Shown here: in pieces, positions 49,486 through 58,076 of the stretch
Layout of the letters: each line of letters starts with the position of its first letter
How positions within the stretch are numbered: position 1 is the first letter of the stretch
NCBI RefSeq assembly: GCF_052078665.1
Contig: NZ_JBQJIK010000025.1
Coordinates: 29,349-93,348, forward strand
DNA: 64,000 nucleotides
Source: Inquilinus sp052078665
Lineage (GTDB): Bacteria > Pseudomonadota > Alphaproteobacteria > DSM-16000 > Inquilinaceae
Direction: 5' to 3'
The notes under the pieces: generated by a model
Database searches by the model: none
Told to the model about the DNA's origin: nothing
Seen by the model: the letters and a program-made list of their open reading frames with translations, nothing else
Position numbers and translations under genes: made by a program

Positions 49486-50372
49486 TCAGCGTGCCGGTTC
49501 CGCGGCCCCTGGCCGGGCCGGCTCAGACTCGCCCCGTCCGGCCAGCGCGATGCCGGCGACGATGAAGACGCTGCCGACCAGGGCGGCGGTCTGCGGCACC
49601 TGGCCCAGGATCGGCCAGGCCAGCACCGTCGCCACCACCGGCTGGCCGTAGCCGGCGATGGCGGAGAAGCCGGCGTCGAGCGTGCGCAGCGCCTTGGCGA
49701 TCAGGATCTGGGAGGCGAAGGCGATCAGCGCCTGGGCCGCCAGGTTCACCCAGCCGGACGCTCCTGCGGCAGGATCCGGTCCTGCAGCAGCGCCACCGGC
49801 AGCGCGCCCAGCGCGGCGCCGACCAGCGCGGCGCCGACCAGGGTCCAGAAGGTGACGGTGGCGGCGTCCTGCCGCCGGCACAGGTCGGCCGAGATCAGGA
49901 AGCAGACAGCGTAGAACAGGGCGGCCAGCAGCGCCATGCCGTTGCCCAGCAGGTCGCCGCCGGCGGCGCCGCGGGCCCCGGCCAGGATGGCGATGCCGAG
50001 GAAGGCGACCAGGCCGCCGCCGACCACCCGCCCGTCCGGCCGGCGGCGCCGCCACAGCACCGGCAGCAGCGCCACCAGCAGCGGGTAGATCATCACCAGC
50101 AGCGTCGCCTCCAGCACGCTGGTGCGCATGATCGAGGCGTTCCACAGCACCAGGTCGCCGGCCAGCATCACCCCGGCCAGCAGGGCGAGGCCGATGTCCC
50201 GCGCCGGCATGCCGGGCGAGCGCCAGGCCAGGATCGCGGCCGGGATGCAGCTGAGGACCAGGCGCCAGAAGGCGGTGGCGGCGGGGTCGACCGAGCTGGT
50301 GCGGACCAGGATCGGGCCGATCCCCGACAGGCCGACGCCGGCATAGAGCTGGCCGAGGGCGTTCCTGCGCAT
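49486..50372 (-). pseudogene. DMT/EamA-family transporter, frameshifted
   Basis: The first about 205 residues (from ATG 50372, with AAAGGTGG upstream) read as an EamA transporter: LYAGVGLSGIGPILVRTSSVDP and repeated membrane helices, ending early at a TGA at 49746-49748. The remaining helices (NLAAQALIAFASQILIAK, AIAGYGQPVVATVLAW) lie in another frame and stop at 49486. A one-base deletion between about 49749 and 49770 explains it. It is either a true pseudogene or a sequencing error in a GC-rich stretch. About 10 helices would be restored by one extra base. Confidence 0.75.
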
Positions 50373-50406
50373 CGTAACCACCTTTCTGGAGTTTGCTGGT
50401 AACGAT
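50371..50406. promoter_or_regulatory. inverted repeat over the transporter start
   Basis: ATCGTAACCA (50371-50380) pairs with TGGTAACGAT (50397-50406) with one mismatch, 16-nt spacer. It overlaps the transporter start and ribosome-binding site and lies near the divergent CGNR regulator gene, a plausible operator. Confidence 0.4.
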
Positions 50407-50448
50407 ATAGGTCTCGCTGAAACCTGTCAAATGGGCTATGCTGGTTTC

Positions 50449-51030
50449 ATGTCACCTGAGCCGTCCTCTCCGTCCGAGCCGCAGCTGGTCGGCGGCTTCG
50501 CCTGCCTGGATTTCTGCAACACTCTGTCCGGATGGGGCGGGCCGGGGCCGCGGGAGCGGGCCGGCGACCCCGCCGCGCTGGCCGCCTGGTGCGCGCATGC
50601 CTTCGGCGAGACGCCGCGGATCGACGCGGCGGACTGGACCCGGCTGATCGGGCTGCGTGGGGTGCTGCATGCGGTGCTCGACGCCGTGGCGACCCGGGCC
50701 GAGCCGCCGGCAGAGGCGGTGGCCCAGTTGCAGGCGGAGGTGGCGGAGGCGGCCTCCCGCCGCCGGCTGACCGTCAGCGCGGCCGGAAGCGCCTGGCGGG
50801 ATGCGCCGCCCGCGGACGGTGTGGCGGTGCGGCACCGCCTGGCGATGGATGCGCTCGACCTGCTGCTCCAGGGCGAGCCGGCGCGGCTGAAGCGCTGTGC
50901 CGGCCACGACTGCGGCTGGCTGTTCTACGACCGCAGCAAGAACGCCAGCCGCCGCTGGTGCCTGATGGCCGATTGCGGCACCACCGACAAGGTCCGCCGC
51001 TTCCGCCAGCGGCAGCGATCGGGGGCATGA
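50449..51030 (+). CDS. CGNR zinc-finger / ABATE-domain transcriptional regulator
   Basis: 193 aa from the ATG at 50449; an ATG at 50431 is also in frame and no good ribosome-binding site is seen for either. The N-terminal ABATE domain (GGFACLDFCNTLSGW...) and C-terminal zinc finger with LKRCAGHDCGWLFYDRSKN and RRWCLMADCGTTDKVRRF identify the CGNR family (CGTT in place of CGNR). Divergent from the frameshifted DMT transporter, which it may regulate. Confidence 0.85.
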   Translation: MSPEPSSPSEPQLVGGFACLDFCNTLSGWGGPGPRERAGDPAALAAWCAHAFGETPRIDAADWTRLIGLRGVLHAVLDAVATRAEPPAEAVAQLQAEVAEAASRRRLTVSAAGSAWRDAPPADGVAVRHRLAMDALDLLLQGEPARLKRCAGHDCGWLFYDRSKNASRRWCLMADCGTTDKVRRFRQRQRSGA

Positions 51031-51037
51031 GACCGGC

Positions 51038-51589
51038 CTATCCCACTCGGCGGTACAGGCCCGGATAATCCAGCACCAGCTCGTTGGCGTCGGTGCTGAT
51101 CTCGGCGGTGAAGCCGCTGCCGTCCAGCGATTCGAAGCGCCAGCGCCGTAGAGCAACGGCGGTGTAGCGCTGCGGCGCGGCAAAGGGAGCCAGGTCCGGC
51201 AGCGGCAGATACGCCACCTTGATCTCGGCCGATTCGCCGGGCTGCAGCCCCAGCCGCCGGATCGGCAGGGTGTTGGTGAAGGGCGTCGCCACCAGGTCGA
51301 CATCGATGCAGCCGTCCAGCGCCGGCAGTGGCGTGCCGTCGCCGGTGGTCCAGGCGCCGCCGCCATCGGCCAGGAGACGCAGCCGCCGGTCCCCGGCATG
51401 GTCGGTCACCGCCACCGACCGCACCCGCCATTCGGCGTCCATCACCATGGTGTAGCTCAGCGCCCATTCCACGCCCGCATCGCCGCCGATCACGACGCTG
51501 TCGGCCTGGATCCAGGCGCCGCTGCGGTGCAGCCGCAGATGCTCCAGGCCGATGCCTTCGGCCGGGGCCCATCGGACATGTCGATCCAT
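51038..51589 (-). CDS. putative glycolipid-binding protein (PF06475-like)
   Basis: 183 aa, beta-rich. VRWAPAEGIGLEHLRLHRSG, YTMVMDAEWRVRSVAV and PFTNTLPIRRLGL followed by YLPLPDL agree with the putative glycolipid-binding family, known from a Pseudomonas protein structure only. No signal peptide. Convergent with the CGNR gene (7 bp). Confidence 0.78.
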   Translation of the reverse strand: MDRHVRWAPAEGIGLEHLRLHRSGAWIQADSVVIGGDAGVEWALSYTMVMDAEWRVRSVAVTDHAGDRRLRLLADGGGAWTTGDGTPLPALDGCIDVDLVATPFTNTLPIRRLGLQPGESAEIKVAYLPLPDLAPFAAPQRYTAVALRRWRFESLDGSGFTAEISTDANELVLDYPGLYRRVG

Positions 51590-51845
51590 GCACCGTCTCC
51601 CGTGCGCTCGCTTGCGATCGTTCCTGAAACGTTCCTAGCATGATTCGGGTCCTGGAAACAAACGAGAGTGATACTGATTCTCAATTCAAAATAGAGTTGA
51701 CCATTTGGTCAGGTTCTCGATACCGTCTCGGTCAGGTGAGGTGCGGCGCCGCAGCGGAATCCGGGAAATCCGGGCGCGGCGCCGGGATGTGAGGGCCGGG
51801 AACGGCCGGCGAGGGGCCGGCCGGATCGGCCATCGGAGGCTGGGA

Positions 51846-53204
51846 ATGACGACGGGATCCGACATCGCGGCCGGGCGCCTCGGCGCCGACCGCATCGCCG
51901 AGGACTTCGCGGAGATCCATCCGCCGCTCGACCGGCGCACCGCGCTGATCGAATCCAGCCGCTGCTATTTCTGCTACGACGCGCCCTGCATCGAGGCCTG
52001 CCCGACCGGGATCGACATCCCGGCCTTCATCAAGGGCGTCGCCACCGACAATGTGAAGGGCGCGGCGCAGGCCATCCTGACCGCCAACATCATGGGCGGC
52101 ATGTGCGCCCGGGTCTGCCCGGTCGAGGAGCTGTGCGAGGATGCCTGCGTCCGCAACCACCAGGAGGAGAAGCCGGTGGCGATCAGCGCCCTGCAGCGCT
52201 ACGCCACCGACCATGTGTTCCTGCGCGGCGAGCAGCTGTTCAGCCGCGCGCCCCTGACCGGCAAGCGCGTCGCCGTGGTCGGCGCCGGCCCGGCCGGCCT
52301 TGCCTGCGCCCACCGCCTCGCCGTGCTCGGCCACGACGTCGTCGTGTTCGAGGCGAAGCAGAAGGGCGGCGGGCTGAACGAATACGGTCTCGCCGCCTAC
52401 AAGATGGCGGACGGCTTCGCCCAGGCGGAGCTGGCCTATATCCTCGAGATCGGCGGCATCGAGATCCGCACCGGCCTGGCGCTGGGCCGCGAGGTGTCCT
52501 TGAGCGAGCTGCGGCGCGACTTCGACGCCGTGTTCCTCGGCCTCGGCCACAACGCCGTCAACGCGCTGGGCTGCGACGGCGAGGCCATGGCCGGGGTGGA
52601 AAGCGCCGTCGACTTCATTGCCCGGCTGCGCCAGGCCGCGGACAAGCGGGCGGTGCCGGTCGGCCGCCGCGTTATCGTGATCGGCGGCGGCAACACCGCG
52701 ATCGACGCCGCCACCCAGGCTAAGAAGCTGGGGGCGGAGGAGGTGACGCTGGTCTACCGCCGTGGCGCCGAGCAGATGTCGGCGACCTGGAAGGAGCAGG
52801 ACTGGACCCAGGTCAACGGCGTCACCGTCCGGCATTGGGCCCAGCCGCGCCGTATCCTGGGCTGGCCGGCCAACGGACGCGGCCCGTCGGTCAAGGAGGT
52901 CGAGTTCGAGCACACCCAGCTCGACGCCCAGGGCCGCCTGACCGGCACCGGCGACCGCTTCACCGTGCTGGCCGACCAAGTCTTCACCGCCATCGGCCAG
53001 TACCTCGTGCCGTCTGCTTTCGCCAACGAGGCGGAGACGCTGGACATGGCCGGCAACCGCATCGCCGTGAACGAGGAGCGGCAGACCTCGCTGTCCGGCG
53101 TCTGGGCCGGCGGCGACTGCGTGCCGGGCCAGGACCTGACCGTCAGCGCCGTGCAGGACGGCAAGCTGGCGGCGCTGTCGATCGACCGGGCGCTGCGGCG
53201 CTGA
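51846..53204 (+). CDS. preT: NAD-dependent dihydropyrimidine dehydrogenase subunit PreT
   Basis: 452 aa from the ATG at 51846 with GGAGGCTGGGA upstream. N-terminal Fe-S domain CYFCYDAPCIEACP and CARVCPVEELCEDAC, then the FAD motif VVGAGPAGLACAHRLA and NAD motif VIVIGGGNTAIDAA; C-terminal GGDCVPGQDLTVSAVQDGK. Like the N-terminal part of mammalian DPD, it takes electrons from NADH and feeds PreA. The 256 bp upstream hold no gene and probably the promoter. Confidence 0.92.
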   Translation: MTTGSDIAAGRLGADRIAEDFAEIHPPLDRRTALIESSRCYFCYDAPCIEACPTGIDIPAFIKGVATDNVKGAAQAILTANIMGGMCARVCPVEELCEDACVRNHQEEKPVAISALQRYATDHVFLRGEQLFSRAPLTGKRVAVVGAGPAGLACAHRLAVLGHDVVVFEAKQKGGGLNEYGLAAYKMADGFAQAELAYILEIGGIEIRTGLALGREVSLSELRRDFDAVFLGLGHNAVNALGCDGEAMAGVESAVDFIARLRQAADKRAVPVGRRVIVIGGGNTAIDAATQAKKLGAEEVTLVYRRGAEQMSATWKEQDWTQVNGVTVRHWAQPRRILGWPANGRGPSVKEVEFEHTQLDAQGRLTGTGDRFTVLADQVFTAIGQYLVPSAFANEAETLDMAGNRIAVNEERQTSLSGVWAGGDCVPGQDLTVSAVQDGKLAALSIDRALRR

Positions 53205-53226
53205 ATGTGCTACATAAGTAGTGCAT
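53205..53226 (+). promoter_or_regulatory. operator-like inverted repeat of the second toxin-antitoxin pair
   Basis: ATGTGCTAC and GTAGTGCAT flank ATAA (7 of 9 pairs, with a perfect CTAC/GTAG core), starting at the base after the preT stop codon and 16 bp before the antitoxin ATG. This is the layout of a Phd/VapB autoregulatory site. Confidence 0.6.
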
Positions 53227-53242
53227 TCGGAGGAGCGATGCC

Positions 53243-53536
53243 ATGAGCGACGGGTCCAGCACCACCATCACGTTGCGCGAGGCCAATCAGGGCTTCGCCG
53301 AGATGATCCGCGCGGTCGAATCCGGCCAGGAATTCGTCATCACCCGCCGCGGCGAGCCGGTGGCGCGGGTGGTGCCGGTGTCGCGCCGGCGCGTCCTGAC
53401 CCCATCCCAGCAGGAAGCACTGGAGCGAACCCGCGAATTGGCGGCTCGCGGGTTCGACCTCGGCGGCTGGCCGGGCCGCGACGCGATCTACGACGAGCGA
53501 ATGGATGAGCTGGCTCGCAGGCGTGGCGAGAAATGA
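53243..53536 (+). CDS. Phd/YefM-type antitoxin
   Basis: 97 aa from ATG 53243 with GGAGGAG upstream. ITLREANQGFAEMIRAVESGQEFVITRRGEPVARVVPV is the Phd/YefM DNA-binding fold; the C-terminal helix with WPGRDAIYDERMDELARR binds the toxin. Coupled to the PIN gene by an ATGA overlap. Inserted between preT and preA. Confidence 0.88.
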   Translation: MSDGSSTTITLREANQGFAEMIRAVESGQEFVITRRGEPVARVVPVSRRRVLTPSQQEALERTRELAARGFDLGGWPGRDAIYDERMDELARRRGEK

Positions 53537-53988
53537 GTCATCGCTTCTCCCTCGACGCCAACGTCCTGTTTTACGCCATCGATGGAAGGGACTTGGTGAA
53601 ACAGGGCCGCGCGCTTGATCTGGTCGGCCGCTCGGCAATGGTGGATTGCGTCGTCTCGCTGCAGGCGCTGGGCGAGTTCTTCCATTCCGCGTCACGGCGA
53701 CGGCTGCGGGAGAAGTCTCTGCTGTCGGTCCAGACGCAAAGATGGTCGGAGCTGTTCCCGATCGTCTCGTCGACGCCGAAGCTGCTGCCCCAGGCCCTGC
53801 AGCTGGCCGAGCAGGGGCAGGTGTCGTTCTGGGATGCGATGCTGGTGGCAACTGTGGCCGAAGCCGGCTGCACCACGCTGCTGAGCGAGGACATGGCGGA
53901 CGGCGTGGCGTTGGGCGGCGTCACCGTGCGCAACCCGTTCCGGGGCGACCGGCTGCCGGATGAGATCGAGACGCTGTTGACGGTTTGA
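53533..53988 (+). CDS. PIN-domain toxin (VapC-like)
   Basis: 151 aa. FSLDANVLFYAID has the first PIN Asp, VSLQALGEFFHSA the conserved Glu, and SFWDAMLVATVAEAG with LLSEDM the last acidic residues. RNase toxin controlled by the preceding antitoxin. The protein ends 71 bp before preA. Confidence 0.88.
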   Translation: MSHRFSLDANVLFYAIDGRDLVKQGRALDLVGRSAMVDCVVSLQALGEFFHSASRRRLREKSLLSVQTQRWSELFPIVSSTPKLLPQALQLAEQGQVSFWDAMLVATVAEAGCTTLLSEDMADGVALGGVTVRNPFRGDRLPDEIETLLTV

Positions 53989-54059
53989 CCCGACCGGCGC
54001 CGCCGGTCGGACGAGATGCAAACGGCCGCAGAGCCGAGGAACACCAGCTGGAGGCTGTC

Positions 54060-55340
54060 ATGGCCGATCTGAGCAACGACTTCGTGGGGATCCGCTCCCC
54101 GAACCCGTACTGGCTGGCCTCGGCGCCGCCGACGGACAAGGAGTACAACGTCGTCCGCGCCTTCCGCGCCGGCTGGGGCGGGGTGGTGTGGAAGACGCTG
54201 GGCGAGGACCCGCCGGTGGTCAACGTCTCGTCCCGCTACGGCGCCGTCAGCTACAACGGCACCCGCGTCGCCGGCCTCAACAACATCGAGCTGATCACCG
54301 ACCGGCCGCTCGAGCTCAACCTGCGCGAGATCAAGCAGGTCAAGCGCGACTGGCCGGACCGGGCGATGATCGTGTCGCTGATGGTGCCCTGCGAGGAGCA
54401 GAGCTGGAAGTCGATCCTGCCGCTGGTCGAGGACACCGGTGCCGACGGCATCGAGCTCAACTTCGGCTGCCCGCACGGCATGTCGGAGCGCGGCATGGGC
54501 TCCGCCGTCGGCCAGGTGCCGGAATATGTCGAGATGGTCGCGCGCTGGTGCAAGCAGTACACGCGCATGCCGGTGATCGTGAAGCTGACGCCGAACATCA
54601 CCAACATCCTGGGGCCGGCCCGGGCGGCCAAGCGCGGCGGCGCCGACGCGGTGTCGCTGATCAACACCATCCAGTCGATCGTGTCGATCGACCTGGACCT
54701 GATGGCGCCGACGCCGACGGTCGATGGCCTGGGCACCCATGGCGGCTATTGCGGCCCGGCGGTGAAGCCGATCGCGCTGCGCATGGTCGGCCAGATCGCC
54801 CGCGACCCGGAATGCCAGGGCATGGCGATCTCGGCGATCGGCGGCATCTCGACCTGGCGCGACGCGGCGGAGTTCATGGCGCTCGGCGCCGCCAACGTCC
54901 AGGTCTGCACCGCGGCGATGACCCACGGCTTCAAGATCGTCGAGGACATGTCGTCCGGCCTGGCCAACTGGATGGACGGCAAGGGCTATGCCGACACCCG
55001 CGCCTTCCAGGGGCTGGCGGTGCCGAACTTCGTCGAATGGCAGGATCTGAACATCAACTTCAAGTCGATCGCCGCCATCGACCAGGACGCCTGCATCCAG
55101 TGCGGCAAGTGCTACATCGCCTGCGAGGACACCTCGCACCAGTCGATCTTCGCGCTGCGCACGCCGGAGGGCGGCCGCCGCTACGAGATCAACGAGGAAG
55201 AGTGCGTCGGCTGCAACCTGTGCATGCATGTCTGCCCGGTCGACAACTGCATCACCATGCAGACGGTCGACACCGGCCGGCCCTATCTCAACTGGCAGCA
55301 CCACCCCAACAACCCGATGCGCAAGGACGCTGCCGAATAA
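54060..55340 (+). CDS. preA: NAD-dependent dihydropyrimidine dehydrogenase subunit PreA
   Basis: 426 aa. An FMN-binding TIM barrel (NPYWLASAPPTDKEYNVVRAF, GIELNFGCPHGMSERGMGSAVGQ with the catalytic Cys region, AAMTHGFKIVEDM) is followed by two ferredoxin-type [4Fe-4S] motifs (CIQCGKCYIACED and CVGCNLCMHVCPVDNC). It reduces uracil and thymine. The ATG at 54060 follows GGAGGCTGTC. Confidence 0.94.
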   Translation: MADLSNDFVGIRSPNPYWLASAPPTDKEYNVVRAFRAGWGGVVWKTLGEDPPVVNVSSRYGAVSYNGTRVAGLNNIELITDRPLELNLREIKQVKRDWPDRAMIVSLMVPCEEQSWKSILPLVEDTGADGIELNFGCPHGMSERGMGSAVGQVPEYVEMVARWCKQYTRMPVIVKLTPNITNILGPARAAKRGGADAVSLINTIQSIVSIDLDLMAPTPTVDGLGTHGGYCGPAVKPIALRMVGQIARDPECQGMAISAIGGISTWRDAAEFMALGAANVQVCTAAMTHGFKIVEDMSSGLANWMDGKGYADTRAFQGLAVPNFVEWQDLNINFKSIAAIDQDACIQCGKCYIACEDTSHQSIFALRTPEGGRRYEINEEECVGCNLCMHVCPVDNCITMQTVDTGRPYLNWQHHPNNPMRKDAAE

Positions 55341-55438
55341 CCCCTTACTTTGATGCAATTTGGCATCGTCGGCTCGGAAGTGATCGGTCATGATGGCGCC
55401 CTTCCGATCATTCGATACGAAAAGAAGCGAGGGGTACA

Positions 55439-55960
55439 ATGGCTGTCATGCGACGCGCGGTGCTGGTGGGGATCGTGGCCGCGGCGCTCGCCGGATGTGC
55501 CGGCAAGGAGCCGGCCTCCGGACCTGTGGCGGAGGCGAAGATCGACGATTTCGCCGGCTCCTGGATCGGCTCGAGCCAGGAGGAGGTGCAGCGGGCCTCG
55601 GCGGTGATCGTCGAGCCGCGGACCGACGGCGGCTTCCGGCTGTTCTGGCGCAATGTCCAGGCCGGCGACGGCGCCGACGGGCTGGAGTTCCGGGAGCGCG
55701 AGCTGGCCTTCCAACCCTCGACCCGGCCGAACTTCTGGACCGCCACGGTTCCGGCCGACCGCGCCTATGCCACCGCCAGCCTGTCAGGCCCGACCCTGAC
55801 GGTCGAGGTCGTCGGCGCCACCAAGGAAGGCAAGGTCGAGCGCCAGCTCTATCGCCGCACCCTGGTCGACACCACCCATCTGAAGCTGGCCTACACGCGC
55901 GAGGTGGCGGGCCAGCCGGCCTCCACCATCGAGGCCGAGTTCATCCGCAAGCCGGCCTGA
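55439..55960 (+). CDS. lipoprotein, unknown function
   Basis: 173 aa with a lipobox ALAGCA (Cys at about 20), then a globular domain of beta strands (FAGSWIGSSQEEVQRASAVIVEPR, GGFRLFWRNVQAG). It separates preA from the hydrolase gene. ATG 55439 follows AGGGGTACA. I do not recognise a family; its place in the pyrimidine cluster may be accidental. Confidence 0.7.
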   Translation: MAVMRRAVLVGIVAAALAGCAGKEPASGPVAEAKIDDFAGSWIGSSQEEVQRASAVIVEPRTDGGFRLFWRNVQAGDGADGLEFRERELAFQPSTRPNFWTATVPADRAYATASLSGPTLTVEVVGATKEGKVERQLYRRTLVDTTHLKLAYTREVAGQPASTIEAEFIRKPA

Positions 55961-55987
55961 TCGGGGATCGGGCCTAAGGAATTGACG

Positions 55988-57238
55988 ATGCAGCAGAACA
56001 TCCAGATCGACCCGCAGCGCCTCTGGGACGCGATCATGGAGACCGCCGAGTTCGGCAAGACCGCGAAGGGCGGGGTCAAGCGTCTGACCCTGACCGACCT
56101 GGACAAGCAGGTGCGGGACTGGTTCCGGCGGCAATGCGAGGCGGTCGGCTGCACCGTCACCGTCGACGAGGTCGGCAACATGTTCGCCCGCCGGCCGGGC
56201 CGGGACAATGCGCTGCCGCCGATCTGCGTCGGCAGCCATCTCGACACCCAGCCGACGGGCGGCAAGTTCGACGGCATCCTGGGCGTGCTGTCGGGGCTGG
56301 AGCTGCTGCGCACGCTGCACGACACCGGCTACGAGACCAACGCGCCGATCGAGGTGATCAACTGGACCAATGAGGAAGGCTCCCGCTTCGCCCCGGCGAT
56401 GCTGGCCTCCGGCGTGTTCGCCGGGGTGTTCACCAAGGAGTACGCCTATAGCCGCGAGGACCGCGACGGCCAGCGCTTCGGCGACGAGCTGGACCGGATC
56501 GGCTATCGCGGCCCGGTCCCGGTCGGCCAGCGCCGGCTCGGCGCGCATTTCGAGCTGCATATCGAACAGGGGCCGATCCTCGAGGCCGAGGAGAAGGTGA
56601 TCGGCGTCGTCACCGGCGTGCAGGGCATGCGCTGGTACGAGGTCACGGTGACCGGCCGCGAGAGCCATGCCGGGTCGACCCCGATGCGGCTGCGGCGCGA
56701 CGCGCTGCGCGGTGCCGCCCGGATGATCGAGGCGGTGATCGCGGTCGGCGACACCACCGCCGATGCGGTCGCCACGGTCGGCCTGGTCGAGGTTCGGCCG
56801 AACAGCCGCAACGTCATCCCCGGCGAGGTGTTCTTCACCATCGACTACCGCAACCCCGACGATGCGAAGATCGGGGTGATGGAGGCGGCGGCGCGGGCGG
56901 CGATCGACCGGATCGCAGCCGAGTTGAAGCTCGAGGTCAAGGTCGAGGCGATCTGGGATTCGCCGGCGGTGAAGTTCGACCCGGCCTGCATTGATGCGGT
57001 CGAGGCGGCGGCCCGGTCGAACGGCTTCGCCCATCGCCGCATCGTCTCCGGCCCCGGGCATGACTCGGCCTACATCGCCCGGGTGGCGCCGACCGCGATG
57101 ATCTTCGTGCCGTGCCGCGAGGGCATCAGCCACAACGAGGAGGAGAGCATCGAGTTCGACCACGCCGCCGCCGGGGCCAATGTGCTGCTGCGCGCCGTGC
57201 TCGACTACGACCGCTCGCTCGAACAGAAGGCGGCCTGA
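55988..57238 (+). CDS. Zn-dependent N-carbamoyl amino-acid hydrolase (beta-ureidopropionase-type)
   Basis: 416 aa of the M20 family from the ATG at 55988. VGSHLDTQPTGGKFDGILGV, WTNEEGSRFAPAML and HIEQGPILE give the metal and carbamoyl-binding residues; RRIVSGPGHDSAYIARV and the later EGISHNEEE complete the active site. These enzymes (HyuC/AmaB) turn N-carbamoyl-beta-alanine into beta-alanine, the third step of reductive pyrimidine breakdown. Allantoate amidohydrolase is a close alternative. Confidence 0.9.
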   Translation: MQQNIQIDPQRLWDAIMETAEFGKTAKGGVKRLTLTDLDKQVRDWFRRQCEAVGCTVTVDEVGNMFARRPGRDNALPPICVGSHLDTQPTGGKFDGILGVLSGLELLRTLHDTGYETNAPIEVINWTNEEGSRFAPAMLASGVFAGVFTKEYAYSREDRDGQRFGDELDRIGYRGPVPVGQRRLGAHFELHIEQGPILEAEEKVIGVVTGVQGMRWYEVTVTGRESHAGSTPMRLRRDALRGAARMIEAVIAVGDTTADAVATVGLVEVRPNSRNVIPGEVFFTIDYRNPDDAKIGVMEAAARAAIDRIAAELKLEVKVEAIWDSPAVKFDPACIDAVEAAARSNGFAHRRIVSGPGHDSAYIARVAPTAMIFVPCREGISHNEEESIEFDHAAAGANVLLRAVLDYDRSLEQKAA

Positions 57239-57241
57239 GGC

Positions 57242-58063
57242 ATGGCGGTGTCGGCGGTCCGACAGTCTCCGCGGACGGATTCCGCCGCCCCGCCGGTGGT
57301 CGAGGCCCGGCGCCTCGGCCTGACCTTCCAGACCGCCGATGCGCCGGTGGTGGCGCTGCAGGATGTCGACCTGACCATCGGCGAGGGCGAGTTCGTGTCG
57401 CTGATCGGCCCGTCCGGCTGCGGCAAGACCACGCTGATGCGGGTGGTGGCCGACCTGGTGCGGCCGACCGCCGGCTCGGTCACGGTGAACGGGATGACGC
57501 CGGAGCAGGCGCGGCTGGCCCGCGCCTATGGCTATGTGTTCCAGGCGCCGGCGCTGTACCCCTGGCGCAATGTCCGCCGCAATGTCGAGCTGCCGCTCGA
57601 GATCATGGGCGTGCCGGCGGCGGAGCGGCAGGAGCGGGCGCGGGCGGCGCTCGGCACCGTCGGCCTCGGTCCGTTCGAGAAGAAGTTCCCCTGGCAGCTC
57701 TCCGGCGGCATGCAGCAGCGCGTGTCGATCGCCCGCGCCCTCGGCTTCCAGCCGAAGCTGCTGCTGATGGACGAGCCCTTCGGCGCGCTCGACGAGATCA
57801 CCCGCGACAACCTCAACGTCCACCTGCTGGACCTGTGGAACCGCAGCAACCTGACCGTGATTTTCGTCACCCATTCGATCCCCGAGGCGGTGTTCCTGTC
57901 CTCCAAGATCGTGGTGATGTCGCCGCGGCCGGGCCGGATCCTCGACGTGATCGACAGCGACCTGCCGCGCGAGCGCGACCTCGACATCCGCGAGACGCCG
58001 GAATTCCTCGCCATCGCCCAGCAGGTCCGCGAAGGCCTGCGGGCCGGGCATTCCTACGAGTGA
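57242..58063 (+). CDS. ABC transporter ATP-binding protein (NitT/TauT/pyrimidine type)
   Basis: 273 aa. Walker A GPSGCGKTTLMRV at about residues 56-68, Q-loop FQAPALYPWRNV, signature LSGGMQQRVSIARAL and Walker B LLLMDEPFGALD. The PWRNV sequence is typical of NitT/SsuB-like systems. 4 bp after the hydrolase, forming one operon with two permeases and a binding protein. Confidence 0.92.
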   Translation: MAVSAVRQSPRTDSAAPPVVEARRLGLTFQTADAPVVALQDVDLTIGEGEFVSLIGPSGCGKTTLMRVVADLVRPTAGSVTVNGMTPEQARLARAYGYVFQAPALYPWRNVRRNVELPLEIMGVPAAERQERARAALGTVGLGPFEKKFPWQLSGGMQQRVSIARALGFQPKLLLMDEPFGALDEITRDNLNVHLLDLWNRSNLTVIFVTHSIPEAVFLSSKIVVMSPRPGRILDVIDSDLPRERDLDIRETPEFLAIAQQVREGLRAGHSYE

Positions 58064-58076
58064 GGGCATCGCGCCC

